DNA of 64,000 nucleotides from Sporosarcina koreensis (GCF_001531445.1 NZ_LQYA01000023.1:1-64000); one strand, 5' to 3'. Shown: positions 15,799 to 24,748, counted from the stretch's first letter. Numbers and translations are program-made. The notes: generated by a model from the sequence alone, not told the origin.

Positions 15799-16356
15799 TT
15801 GAAACGATTTTTTATCGCAGCAGCAGTGACTTTACTCGCAATATCTATTTCTACTAGTGCGTTTGCTCACTCGCATTTAAGTGGATCGAATCCAGCAGAT
15901 GGCGAAGTTGTAACGGAGCCATTACAAGAAATTACACTTGAATTTGATGGGGACATTGAAAAGGGGAGCTTTATCGATGTAACAACGACTAGTGGGAAGG
16001 AGATTGAAGTACAGGAAATTAGTATAGGTGAGGGTACATTAACAGGCACTCTTGCTGAGCCCCTCCCAAATGACGATTATCAAGTAAATTGGAGTATTAT
16101 AAGTGCAGACGGTCACCCATTAGAAGGTAAATTCACTTTTGCCGTAAATGCACCTGTTTCTGAATCTGCGGAGGAAGTGACAGAAGAGCCTTCGGAGTCA
16201 AATGAAGTAGTAAATCAAACGACAGAAGACCAAGAAAATACAGCTACAGCGGACGAAGTAGAGAACGAGTCGTCTTCTATGACAGTTATCCTTATTGTTC
16301 TATTGGTTGTCATTGTAGCAGGTGGTTTATTCTTCCTGATCAAAAGAAAGAAGTAA
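15799..16356 (+). CDS. CopC domain protein (copper resistance/uptake, YcnJ N-terminal-like)
   Basis: 185 residues from TTG 15799, with GGAGGAGAT just upstream. A signal peptide cleaves near AFAHS, leaving His at the mature N-terminus, as in CopC proteins where this residue binds Cu(II). The CopC beta-sandwich follows (HSHLSGSNPADGEVV..., SADGHPLEGKFTFAV, about residues 25-120). An acidic linker leads to a C-terminal transmembrane anchor (MTVILIVLLVVIVAGGLFFL). It is four bases upstream of the CopD-like gene; in B. subtilis the two domains are fused in YcnJ. Confidence 0.85.
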   Translation: MKRFFIAAAVTLLAISISTSAFAHSHLSGSNPADGEVVTEPLQEITLEFDGDIEKGSFIDVTTTSGKEIEVQEISIGEGTLTGTLAEPLPNDDYQVNWSIISADGHPLEGKFTFAVNAPVSESAEEVTEEPSESNEVVNQTTEDQENTATADEVENESSSMTVILIVLLVVIVAGGLFFLIKRKK

Positions 16357-16359
16357 TAC

Positions 16360-17451
16360 ATGAACATCGTTGTGATAAGTAGTCAGGTGCTTTTATATGT
16401 ATGCTTTGCGATACTTGCAGGAAGTTTTATTCTTCTACTTGTCCCAAGCAACTATCGCCCTGACCTAAAAATCCGAAAGCGCTTATTACTTTTGAGTGCT
16501 GTGGCGCTGCCTGTTTTTGCGTTTATTCCCGTACTTGCCATTACTTTATATATTGCTCCGCGTTTAGGTTTAGTTGAGTCGTTAAAAATTGTTTTAACAA
16601 CCTATACCGTTGGGACTGCATGGGATTTTACCCTTCTCGGTTCCATTGTGTTAGTACTATTAATTACTTTTGCGAGGTCTACTGAAAAGAGCACTTTCGC
16701 TGTGTTAGGAGCTCTTCTAACATTTGGATTACTGCTGACGGTTGCTTGGTCAAGTCATGCAGGCTCAGTTGCTCCAACTTTGGGGATTACCAGTCACTTT
16801 ATTCATATGGCAGCTGTGAGTATTTGGGTTGGAATCTTGCTTATTGTTGGTTGGTGTTCCCGCAATCATAAAAACTGGCTTGAATTTTTAAGCTGGTTTT
16901 CAATGGTCGCTTTTGGCTGTTTATTCGCGACTGGTTTTAGCGGTCTGCTTTTGATGGATACAATGGTGGATGGGTATATTGATTCGTGGATGGTTTCCTA
17001 TGGACAAGGATTATTAATCAAACATTTATTCCTGCTGCCACTAGTTTTTTATGCATTGGTAAATGGGTTCATTGTGAAATATAAGCTATCAAAAGATGCT
17101 GCATTCAATCCCATTCCTTGGATTCGTGTAGAAGGCTTTATTTTGTTTGTGATTTTTATAATCACAGCTATTTTTTCAATTCAATCACCGCCACATGGCC
17201 ATTATTTGACGAACGATGCTGTTTCACCGTTATTTCGCTTGTTTCATGATACTGTCATCGATTCTGGTAACACCATTGGCTTTGTTGTGAAGTTACCAAC
17301 AGTCGGCTTCTTTTTCCTATCCATTTTATTGTTCGGATTACTGGTGCTTTCGATTTTCAAAAAAGCGTCGATTGCGGTATCTTTTCTTCTAAGTTGTTTA
17401 TTTGTGGTGAGTCTATATCTTATGTTAATGATGACTGTAGTGATTCGTTGA
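16360..17451 (+). CDS. CopD family membrane protein
   Basis: 363 residues with about eight to nine transmembrane helices and the CopD pattern: AWSSHAGSVAPTLGITSHFIHMAAVSIWVG contains the conserved His residues thought to carry copper through the membrane, and SPPHGHYL occurs near helix 7. With CopC it probably forms a copper import system. It starts ATG 16360 directly after the copC stop and is followed by a strong terminator, so the two genes form an operon. Confidence 0.85.
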   Translation: MNIVVISSQVLLYVCFAILAGSFILLLVPSNYRPDLKIRKRLLLLSAVALPVFAFIPVLAITLYIAPRLGLVESLKIVLTTYTVGTAWDFTLLGSIVLVLLITFARSTEKSTFAVLGALLTFGLLLTVAWSSHAGSVAPTLGITSHFIHMAAVSIWVGILLIVGWCSRNHKNWLEFLSWFSMVAFGCLFATGFSGLLLMDTMVDGYIDSWMVSYGQGLLIKHLFLLPLVFYALVNGFIVKYKLSKDAAFNPIPWIRVEGFILFVIFIITAIFSIQSPPHGHYLTNDAVSPLFRLFHDTVIDSGNTIGFVVKLPTVGFFFLSILLFGLLVLSIFKKASIAVSFLLSCLFVVSLYLMLMMTVVIR

Positions 17452-17485
17452 GAAGTCGCCAATTTAGTCAATATGTAAAAATCAC

Positions 17486-17532
17486 AAGGCAAGCAAGGTA
17501 TAAAAGTATTCGATACCTTGCTTGCCTTTTTT
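17486..17532. terminator. Strong terminator of the copC-copD operon
   Basis: AAGGCAAGCAAGGTAT (17486-17501) pairs perfectly with ATACCTTGCTTGCCTT (17513-17528), followed by T. Confidence 0.9.
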
Positions 17533-17639
17533 GTTGAAATGTACTGAAACACTCAATATTGTTCTGGTCTTCAACAAAAAATAATCCATTCTTGAGGAAG
17601 AGCTCAAATAGCATGGATTATATGACCTAGCAATTAAGC

Positions 17640-17945
17640 ACGATGCATCATCTTCCTGGCACCCCGCAGCCGCAATAATTGCCCCGAAAAAAGCAATCCC
17701 CAGCTCGCCGTCCTTTCAAGGAATAAAGAGCGCTACCCCTGTCAGCATGGGATTATTCTCATTCAAACCTTGTCTCACACTTGCCTAATCTCCTTCCCCA
17801 TCTGTTCGATCAACTTCCCGATTACCGCTGACAAGAATGCACTCGCTTCTTGTTCCAATGAGGTGATCGAAGTTGCTTTCCCGCTACTTTCAGAAAACTA
17901 CTATGCATATTGAATCTGCCCCTCATTCACATTCAACTTTATGAT
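17640..17945 (-). pseudogene. Degraded coding remnant on the minus strand
   Basis: This interval is richer in G+C than its surroundings and on the minus strand reads as protein-like pieces in shifting frames, for example SITSLEQEASAFLSAVIGKL, then NENNPMLTGVALF, then GQLLRLRGARKMMHRA before a stop. Stops and frameshifts interrupt all frames. It may be the end of a membrane or MFS-type protein, but I cannot name it. The stretch 17946-18100 is AT-rich and shows nothing else. Confidence 0.35.
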
Positions 17946-18100
17946 TGGAAAATTAATTTAATATGAATTCCAGACGTGAATTTAGTAGTAATATACGAAA
18001 CCGCTAGACGTAAAAATACGACCAGTCTAGATTTGAAAGGCTTTATTTTACTTAGATAAAAAATTAATAAATGGTGATCATTCGTTATATTAAAATATGA

Positions 18101-18150
18101 TTGACAAATCAAAACCATTAATCTATTCTAATTTTAGTATACCGTATACT
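18101..18150 (+). promoter_or_regulatory. Promoter and GntR operator of the CoA-transferase/TRAP operon
   Basis: TTGACA (18101-18106), 17 bases, TATTCT (18124-18129) form a sigma-A promoter. A perfect palindrome AGTATAC-C-GTATACT (18136-18150) sits at the expected start of transcription, the right place for autorepression by the FCD-GntR protein encoded next. Confidence 0.7.
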
Positions 18151-18175
18151 GTCGACGAGAATTGAGGTGGCCATA

Positions 18176-18835
18176 ATGTCGCAGTTCGTAGTGAAAAAAA
18201 CGACATTGAAGGAACAAGTCTATGAGTATTTGAAAAACGGAATCATTATGGGGCAAATCGCTCCGGGCGAGCGGCTTATTGAAGAGAAAATTTCTGAGAC
18301 TTTGAAAGTGAGTCGCAGTCCGATTCGTGAAGCGGTCAGAATGCTGGAGAAGGATGGATTGTTGGATGTTCATGCAACTGGTGGGGTGACTGTTGCCAAT
18401 CCAACGACAGAAGATTATCGGAACCTTTATGAAATCAGGGTGGAGATGGAATCACTTGCAGCCTTTTATGCGGCGCAGCGCAGAAATGAGGATGAGGTGG
18501 CTGCTATGGAATCCTTTATACAGGATATGAAGAGGGAAGTTGAGGCTGATAATTTGAAAGGATTGCTAGACGTCAACTTCAAATTCCATGAGTCCATTGT
18601 CTGCGCAAGTCGAAATCCGTTCCTAGAAACGATGACATTGCAACTACGGGGTGTGAATAGCTTTTACAGAAAGGCGATTTTGGAGAAGAATCCGGGCTAT
18701 GCACAAGAAGCTCTTGAAGATCATGAAGAGATCTTTCAAGCGATTGTCGATCGAAATGGGGATAATGCCCGGGAATTAATGAGGCAGCATATCGAACATG
18801 ATTATCAACTGTTCATGAAAATGGCTGCCAAGTAG
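18176..18835 (+). CDS. GntR family regulator, FadR/FCD subfamily
   Basis: 219 residues from ATG 18176, chosen because GAGGTGG lies five bases upstream (an in-frame GTG at 18167 overlaps that site). The N-terminal winged helix includes VYEYLKNGIIMGQIAPGERL and SRSPIREAVRMLEKDGLL (about residues 10-75). The all-helical FCD ligand domain follows, with DVNFKFHESIV and DHEEIF supplying metal/ligand residues. Such regulators sense carboxylic acids. First gene of the operon with the CoA transferase, lyase and TRAP genes, and probably its repressor. Confidence 0.9.
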   Translation: MSQFVVKKTTLKEQVYEYLKNGIIMGQIAPGERLIEEKISETLKVSRSPIREAVRMLEKDGLLDVHATGGVTVANPTTEDYRNLYEIRVEMESLAAFYAAQRRNEDEVAAMESFIQDMKREVEADNLKGLLDVNFKFHESIVCASRNPFLETMTLQLRGVNSFYRKAILEKNPGYAQEALEDHEEIFQAIVDRNGDNARELMRQHIEHDYQLFMKMAAK

Positions 18836-18849
18836 GGGGAATGACAACA

Positions 18850-20055
18850 ATGTTGAATAAAAGAAAACCTCTTGAAGGTGTAAAAATATTGGAATTAGGC
18901 AACTTGGTCGCCGCGCCCTATGCCGGAAAGCTTTTTGCTGAATTCGGAGCAGAAGTAATTAAAGTGGAGGAGCCTAAAAATGGCGACCCTCTCCGCAATT
19001 GGCGGGTAATGCATGAGGATACTTCCGTCTGGTGGTACGTCCAAAGCAGAAATAAGAAATCGGTCACCATCAATCTTCGTGAACCGGAAGGACAGGAGAT
19101 TGTAAAGACGCTGATTGGCAAGGTGGATGTCGTTCTTGAAAATTTCAAGCCGGGCACATTGGAGAGATGGGGGCTAGGCTATGAGGAGATTCAGAAAGTG
19201 AACCCATCTGCTATCCTCACCCGGATATCCGGATACGGACAAACGGGTCCCTACAAAGAAAAACCCGGATTCGGAAGTGTTGCGGAAGCGATTGGCGGAC
19301 TGCGCTTTTTGACGGGATACCCGGATCGCCCACCAGTCCGTGCGGGCATTGCGATTGGTGATATGATTGCCGGTCTGTATGCTGTGATCGGAACATTGAT
19401 GGCACTTCGTGCACGTGATGAAGACCCGGAAAAGAAAGGACAGGTCGTTGACGTCGCACTTTATGAGGCGGTGTTCAGCCTGTTGGAAGGTATTCTTCCT
19501 GAGTACGATTTAACAGGGCTCGTTAGGGAGAGGACGGGCAGCACATTGCCAGGTATTGCTCCTTCGAACACGTACAAATGTGCTGATGAAAAACATATTG
19601 TCATCGGTGGAAATGGGGATCGCATCTTCCAGCGTCTCATGACAGCAATAGGTAGAGAGGATATGGCGAATGACCCGCTTTATGCATCAAACCAAGGTCG
19701 CGCAGATCATGCGGAATTCATAGATAGTGTGATTGAGGATTGGACGTTGCAGCACTCCATGGATGAAGTTCGACGGATCTTGGATGAAGCTTCTGTGCCG
19801 GTAGGTCCGATCTACGGCATCAATGACATCGTGAATGATGGGCATTACCAAGCACGCGATATGTTGAAGGAAATTGTATTGCCCGACGGTGTAAAAATGA
19901 CTGTTCCAGGGATTGTACCGAAGCTATCTGAGACGCCTGGGGATATCGAGTGGAACGGCCCGATTCTTGGCGCGCACAATGAAGAAATCTATAAGGATTT
20001 CATTGACCTGTCGGAAGAAGAGTTCAAGCGTTTGAAAGAGAAAGGGGTCATTTGA
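18850..20055 (+). CDS. CaiB/BaiF family (class III) CoA transferase
   Basis: About 401 residues. LEGVKILELGNLVAAPYAGKLFAEFGAEVIKVE is the typical N-terminus, and GQVVDVALYEA carries the catalytic aspartate. It should move CoA from a donor such as succinyl-CoA to an organic acid. The ATG at 18841 touches the AGGGGGA ribosome site, so the ATG nine bases later (18850) is more likely. It lies between the regulator and an HMG-CoA-lyase-like gene, next to a dicarboxylate-type importer, suggesting that it activates the imported acid. Confidence 0.9.
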   Translation: MLNKRKPLEGVKILELGNLVAAPYAGKLFAEFGAEVIKVEEPKNGDPLRNWRVMHEDTSVWWYVQSRNKKSVTINLREPEGQEIVKTLIGKVDVVLENFKPGTLERWGLGYEEIQKVNPSAILTRISGYGQTGPYKEKPGFGSVAEAIGGLRFLTGYPDRPPVRAGIAIGDMIAGLYAVIGTLMALRARDEDPEKKGQVVDVALYEAVFSLLEGILPEYDLTGLVRERTGSTLPGIAPSNTYKCADEKHIVIGGNGDRIFQRLMTAIGREDMANDPLYASNQGRADHAEFIDSVIEDWTLQHSMDEVRRILDEASVPVGPIYGINDIVNDGHYQARDMLKEIVLPDGVKMTVPGIVPKLSETPGDIEWNGPILGAHNEEIYKDFIDLSEEEFKRLKEKGVI

Positions 20056-20961
20056 ATGGAAGGCGTTACGATTATTGACGTCAGCCCCCGTGATGGTCTG
20101 CAAAATGAACCGAAACCTGTAGACGTGGAGCAGAAATTGCAGCTAGTAAACAAGCTCATCGATTCTGGAATTCATAACATCGAAGTAACATCTTTTGTCC
20201 ACCCGTTGAAGGTGCCTCAAATGGCGGATGCAAATGAATTGCTTCATGCGCTTTCTGACAAGGAAGGCCTAAAAGCAATTGCATTGATTCCTAATCTGAA
20301 AGGCTATGAACGGGCGAGGGAACATCGGTTATCAGAAGTGAACTGGGTAAGTGCTGCAACGGAAAAGTTCAATGAAAAGAACATCGGAATGTCTATCGAA
20401 GATAATATGTCACAATTCCTTCAGGTTTTGGAGAAAGCAAAAAAAGACGGTATCAGAACCTGCTTTTCTGTCGCTGTCAGCTTTGGTTGTCCTTATGAAG
20501 GGGATGTCGATGAAGAGAACGTCTTACAAATCGTCCGTCGCATCAAGGAGGCTGGAGTCGACAGGATTGGAATCGCGGACACAATCGGAATTGCAACTCC
20601 CGATCATGTCGAAAGGCTGATGAAGAAAGTTCTCGCCATTGCAGGGGACACGCCTGTTGCCATCCATTTGCATGATACTCGTGGGCTTGGATTGACGAAT
20701 GCATATTCAGCTTACAAGGCGGGCGTACGGATTTTTGAAACGTCTGCAAGCGGCATAGGCGGCTGTCCATTTGCGCCAGGTGCTGCAGGCAATTTGGCAA
20801 CAGAGGATCTCGTTTACTTATTCGAGAGGATGAACATCCCTACAGGGGTTAACTTTCGAAAACTATTGGGAGCCGCTGATTATGCAGCGAGTTTATCAAC
20901 AAAAAATCCACTCGGGCGAATCCGCCATGTGGAAAGCCAAAGGGAAAAGGGGAATGAATGA
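20056..20961 (+). CDS. Hydroxymethylglutaryl-CoA lyase family enzyme
   Basis: 301 residues, the normal length. The DRE-TIM barrel motifs are intact: DVSPRDGLQNEP (metal/catalytic Asp-Arg), AIHLHDTRGLGL (metal-binding HxH) and GIGGCPFAPGAAGNLATED with the signature cysteine at residue 237. HMG-CoA lyase splits (S)-HMG-CoA into acetyl-CoA and acetoacetate; close relatives act on other 3-hydroxy-3-methylacyl-CoAs. It starts one base after the CoA transferase stop and overlaps the TRAP binding-protein gene by four bases, indicating tight translational coupling. Confidence 0.9.
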   Translation: MEGVTIIDVSPRDGLQNEPKPVDVEQKLQLVNKLIDSGIHNIEVTSFVHPLKVPQMADANELLHALSDKEGLKAIALIPNLKGYERAREHRLSEVNWVSAATEKFNEKNIGMSIEDNMSQFLQVLEKAKKDGIRTCFSVAVSFGCPYEGDVDEENVLQIVRRIKEAGVDRIGIADTIGIATPDHVERLMKKVLAIAGDTPVAIHLHDTRGLGLTNAYSAYKAGVRIFETSASGIGGCPFAPGAAGNLATEDLVYLFERMNIPTGVNFRKLLGAADYAASLSTKNPLGRIRHVESQREKGNE

Positions 20962-21992
20962 TGAAAAAATGGCTGTTAGGTTTGTGTGTATCAGTAATCG
21001 CAATGGTTTTACTGTCCGCATGCAATAGTGAAAAAGCTAATGATAAAGCTGCTGCTGATAGCGGGGACGGATATGAAGCTACGACGATTCGACTTGCTTA
21101 CAACTTGCCTCAAGATCATCATGTCTCAATCGGGATCGAAGACTTTGCAAAAAAAGTAACCGAGAAATCCGATGGAAAAGTGAAAGTGCAAGTGTATCCA
21201 GCGGGGCAATTGCTTAGCGATAAGGATATGAACCAGTCGATTCTGTCAGGTGGCGTTGAAATGGGTGTGAATTCTTCCACTCTATGGGCTTCCACTGTTC
21301 CGGCAATGGGGATTTTCGATGTCCCTTATGTTTTCAATGACTACTCTGCTGTAGGCGAAGCGGTGAATGGCGAATTCGGCGATAAGCTTCGTGGTGCGAT
21401 GGAAGAAAAAGGTGCCAAAATTCTCATGTTCGCTGACTATGGGTATGTTCAATTTGCCAACAACAAGCGTCCGTTAAAATCACCAGAAGACTTCACAGGA
21501 TTGAAGATTAGAAGTATCGGAGATTTGCCTTCCGAATTGATTCAAGCATATGGCGCTTCACCAGTGTTCATGGGTGGAGGGGAAGTCTACATGGCCCTTC
21601 AGCGTGACACGGTGGATGGCGCAACATCAGGTACGACTGCGATGCTTCAACGTAAATATGACGAAGTAACGAAATACTTGACGATCAATAACTATGCTTA
21701 TCTTGAATTCCTTTTGGCAGTCAATAAAGACTACTGGGACGGGCTTCCTCAGAAGACACAAGACCTTCTAACAGAAGTCGCGGCTGAAACGGAAACTTGG
21801 ATCCGTGAACAAGCTGAAAAAGAGGATAACACCTCCGCGAAAGCACTAGAAGACAATGGAATGGAAGTATACGTCGTACCGCAAGACGAACTGGATGTCT
21901 GGAAAGACGCAGCAGCTCCTGTCCGTGATGTATTCGTGAAAAATGCCGGTGACTTAGGTCAAGAGCTTTTAGACTTGGTTGACGAGAAATAA
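20958..21992 (+). CDS. TRAP transporter solute-binding lipoprotein (DctP family)
   Basis: 344 residues with a lipoprotein signal ending LLSACNSE. The DctP fold is recognisable by TIRLAYNLPQDHHVSIGIEDF at the start of the mature domain and by KSPEDFTGLKIRS, which contains the arginine that normally binds the substrate carboxylate. It delivers an organic acid to the DctQM membrane unit. ATGs at 20958 and 20961 are both possible; AAAAGGGG supports either. The substrate is inferred from the neighbouring enzymes, not from the sequence. Confidence 0.9.
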   Translation: MMKKWLLGLCVSVIAMVLLSACNSEKANDKAAADSGDGYEATTIRLAYNLPQDHHVSIGIEDFAKKVTEKSDGKVKVQVYPAGQLLSDKDMNQSILSGGVEMGVNSSTLWASTVPAMGIFDVPYVFNDYSAVGEAVNGEFGDKLRGAMEEKGAKILMFADYGYVQFANNKRPLKSPEDFTGLKIRSIGDLPSELIQAYGASPVFMGGGEVYMALQRDTVDGATSGTTAMLQRKYDEVTKYLTINNYAYLEFLLAVNKDYWDGLPQKTQDLLTEVAAETETWIREQAEKEDNTSAKALEDNGMEVYVVPQDELDVWKDAAAPVRDVFVKNAGDLGQELLDLVDEK

Positions 21993-22013
21993 CTAGATTT
22001 AGGGGGTACCGCT

Positions 22014-22511
22014 TTGAAAAAGGTCTATCATTTTATGGATCTGCTCATCAGATGGGGCGCATACATCGCGGGCGTGTTAATTTTATTGACAACCGTCATG
22101 ACGTTCTACGAAGTTGTTTCAAGATCCTTCTTCCATAAACCGACTTCCTGGGCGACTGAGCTATCCATCTACGCGATCATCGGCAGTTGTTTCTTAGGTA
22201 GTGCCTATGCGGTTCGGACCTATTCGCATATTACTGTTGATTTATTGATCAATAATGTTAATGATCGAATGAAAACGTTGCTGGCTTACCTTACGAATTC
22301 TCTTGGATTGGTATTCAGCATCATCTTTACACTGTATAGTTATTGGCATGTCATCAAGACGTTCAACTTGCAAGTCACATCCGCATCACTGTTGAGGATT
22401 CCGATGTATATTCCGGAATCCCTCCTCGTGATAGGGGGCCTTCTTCTATGCATCGCATTCATACTGCAGATAATCGATGGTGGCATACATAAAGGAGGAG
22501 AGCACCTATGA
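22014..22511 (+). CDS. TRAP transporter small membrane subunit (DctQ family)
   Basis: 165 residues with four transmembrane helices and the family motif ATELSIYAIIGSCFLGSAYAVR...SHITVDLL. It starts with TTG behind AGGGGGTAC. It pairs with the large subunit to couple uptake to the Na+ gradient. Its 3' end overlaps the dctM-like gene by four bases. Confidence 0.9.
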   Translation: MKKVYHFMDLLIRWGAYIAGVLILLTTVMTFYEVVSRSFFHKPTSWATELSIYAIIGSCFLGSAYAVRTYSHITVDLLINNVNDRMKTLLAYLTNSLGLVFSIIFTLYSYWHVIKTFNLQVTSASLLRIPMYIPESLLVIGGLLLCIAFILQIIDGGIHKGGEHL

Positions 22512-23785
22512 ATATATTTTTTACAGGTGGATTAGGACTTCTTCTTATTATCGGATTGCCTGTTGCTTTTTCGCTCAGTCTGCTTGCGGTTGCAGGGATG
22601 TATTTCTTCAACGGCGGTACATTCGCCTTCATGCAGATTCCGATTATATCGTACAAGTCATTGGATGACTTTACACTTACTGCTTTGCCGATGTATGTAT
22701 TGATGAGCCAAGTGCTTGTCGTCAGTGGAGTTGGACGGGATTTGTATGAAATGGCAAGCAGATGGTTCAGGCATTTTCCTGGTGGGCTTGCCATTGCGAC
22801 GTTGTTCTGTTGTACCGTTTTCTCCGCAATATCCGGATCCAGTGTGGCGACCGCCGTTACTGTCGGTGCCGTAGCACTGCCTGAAATGGTGAGAAGAGGA
22901 TACAACAAACGTCATGTATTAGGATTATTGGCTGCAGGTGGAACACTTGGAATCCTGATTCCACCAAGCATTCCGATGATCATTTATGGTTCAGTAACCG
23001 GGGAGTCCGTTGGAAAGCTCTTTATTGCCGGTATCATTCCTGGTACAATCCTGACCATTGCATTCATGATTTTCTCGGCGTTTCAAACACGCCATATTAA
23101 AGACAAGCCAGCGACTTGGGGCGAACGGATGGAAGCTTCAAGAAAAGCGATCTGGGGATTATTGCTGCCCATCGTCATAATCGGGGGAATCTACACGGGC
23201 ATATTCACTCCGACGGAAGCAGCTGCTGTCGGCGTCGTGTTCAGCTTTGTAATCGCGATATTCGTCTATAAAAATATCAATATGACGACATTGAAGCAAA
23301 TTCTGATTTCAACGGTGAAAACGAACGCAATGATTCTGTTCATTATCATCGGTGCAATGCTGCTGGGCTATATTTTGACAATCCTTCAGATTCCACAGGA
23401 GATCGTCAATTTTGCAACATCCCAAGACATAAACCCATGGATCATCTTCATTTTAATCAATATCGTGCTGTTGATTCTCGGTATGTTCTTGGAAACTGTT
23501 TCGATTCTCGTTATCACATTGCCAATCCTTTATCCGATCATCATGGCACTCGGTTTCGATCCGATCTGGTTCGCGATCATCATGGTCATCAATATGGAAT
23601 TGGCTCTCATCTCACCACCGGTCGGACTGAACCTGTTCGTATTGAAAGGGTTAAACAAAGAAAACACGATCAGTGAAATCGTGAAAGGCGTCATTCCGTA
23701 TGCTGTCATCATGGTCGTCTTCATGATCATTCTTTCGATTTTCCCTGAAATCGCAACGGTTCTCATCCATAGTGATATCAAATAA
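22508..23785 (+). CDS. TRAP transporter large membrane subunit (DctM family)
   Basis: 425 residues with about 12 hydrophobic segments in two repeats. GGLAIATLFCCTVFSAISGSS, GGTLGILIPPSIPMI and FTPTEAAAVGV are strongly conserved DctM motifs. It is the ion-coupled translocation channel of the system and the last gene of the operon; a hairpin follows at 23790. Confidence 0.92.
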   Translation: MNIFFTGGLGLLLIIGLPVAFSLSLLAVAGMYFFNGGTFAFMQIPIISYKSLDDFTLTALPMYVLMSQVLVVSGVGRDLYEMASRWFRHFPGGLAIATLFCCTVFSAISGSSVATAVTVGAVALPEMVRRGYNKRHVLGLLAAGGTLGILIPPSIPMIIYGSVTGESVGKLFIAGIIPGTILTIAFMIFSAFQTRHIKDKPATWGERMEASRKAIWGLLLPIVIIGGIYTGIFTPTEAAAVGVVFSFVIAIFVYKNINMTTLKQILISTVKTNAMILFIIIGAMLLGYILTILQIPQEIVNFATSQDINPWIIFILINIVLLILGMFLETVSILVITLPILYPIIMALGFDPIWFAIIMVINMELALISPPVGLNLFVLKGLNKENTISEIVKGVIPYAVIMVVFMIILSIFPEIATVLIHSDIK

Positions 23786-23789
23786 GCAA

Positions 23790-23819
23790 AGCCCACGAGG
23801 AAGAATTCCTTCGTGGGCT
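23790..23819. terminator. Terminator of the TRAP operon
   Basis: AGCCCACGA and TCGTGGGCT form a nine-base stem. A near-identical hairpin with matching flanks (AAACAAAGCCCACGAGGAA) occurs at 26482, so the pair brackets the TetR-ABC module. Confidence 0.7.
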
Positions 23820-23967
23820 ATTGTATTTAGAATGGATTGGATTTCGCGTTTCCCGACCAAAGGCTGTATAAGCAGGTGTGCAAAACGTCCATGTAATTGT
23901 CGGGTATGGCTCACCTAAAACAACGAATATCCGATTTTTTGATCAAAGCAGGCAGACTTCATTCTGA

Positions 23968-24020
23968 TTGACATATAAAGCATTACAAAATACAATACAT
24001 ACATATGAATGTTTGTATGT
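23968..24020 (+). promoter_or_regulatory. Promoter and operator of the TetR gene
   Basis: TTGACA (23968-23973), 17 bases, TACAAT (23991-23996). The inverted repeat ACATACA...TGTATGT (23997-24020) starts immediately after the -10 box and shares half-sites with the perfect palindrome at 24711. Confidence 0.65.
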
Positions 24021-24032
24021 GGAGGTACTAAA

Positions 24033-24680
24033 TTGGCACGTAATAAATATCCTGAAATAACGGTGAAAAGAATATTGGATGCAGCAACTAGACTTTTCCT
24101 TGAAAAAGGATGGGATCAGACAACAATCCAGGACATTATTGATGATTTGGGTGATTTAACTAGAGGTGCGTTCTACCATCATTTTAAATCTAAAGAAGAG
24201 ATTATAAATGCAGTTCTTAAACAATTAGCATTGGACAATAATCCTTTTGAACAAGTTGAGAAAATGGATGGATTAAATGGTTTATTGAAATTAAAAACTG
24301 CTATTCAGCTTTCATTCGCTACTGATCATGGACCAATGAATGCGCTCACGTCTATTCCATCTGTTCTAAAAAGTCCTACACTCATTGCAAACCAGTTATT
24401 GGAATGTATCAGAATAGGAGCGCCAAGTATTCAATCAGTTATTGAAGAAGGGGTAAAGGATGGTTCCATTTCCGTTCGCTATCCAAAACAAACTGCTGAA
24501 ACACTTGTAATGCTATCGAATATATGGCTAAGTCCAGTTATTTTTACAGTTAGTACGGAAGAATATATGCAAAAGGTAAAGCACTTGCAAGAACTATTTC
24601 ACGGTATTGGTTTGCCGATCATTGATGACGAAACACTCATTTCTTTTGAAACTTTTCACAGAAATCTTCAAATTAAATAG
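24033..24680 (+). CDS. TetR/AcrR family repressor
   Basis: 215 residues from TTG 24033; the in-frame ATG at 24009 would put the GGAGG ribosome site inside the gene. The N-terminal helix-turn-helix ILDAATRLFLEKGWDQTTIQ...LTRGAFYHHFKSKEEI is typical. The C-terminal domain is a ligand/dimerisation module without recognisable ligand residues. It shares an operator type with the following ABC genes and is separated from them by its own terminator, so it probably represses both units and is released by the exporter's substrate. Confidence 0.9.
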   Translation: MARNKYPEITVKRILDAATRLFLEKGWDQTTIQDIIDDLGDLTRGAFYHHFKSKEEIINAVLKQLALDNNPFEQVEKMDGLNGLLKLKTAIQLSFATDHGPMNALTSIPSVLKSPTLIANQLLECIRIGAPSIQSVIEEGVKDGSISVRYPKQTAETLVMLSNIWLSPVIFTVSTEEYMQKVKHLQELFHGIGLPIIDDETLISFETFHRNLQIK

Positions 24681-24681
24681 G

Positions 24682-24706
24682 CTGTCAGAGGACAGTTTAT
24701 TTTTTT
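24682..24706 (+). terminator. Terminator of the TetR gene
   Basis: CTGTC-AGAG-GACAG (24682-24695), followed by a T-rich run. Confidence 0.65.
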
Positions 24707-24710
24707 GGGA

Positions 24711-24730
24711 ACATACATATATATGTATGT
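24711..24730. promoter_or_regulatory. Palindromic TetR operator before the ABC genes
   Basis: ACATACATAT followed directly by ATATGTATGT is a perfect 20-base palindrome, 18 bases before the ATPase ATG. Its half-site ACATACAT recurs upstream of the TetR gene. Confidence 0.65.
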
Positions 24731-24748
24731 AATTAGAGGGGGATAATA

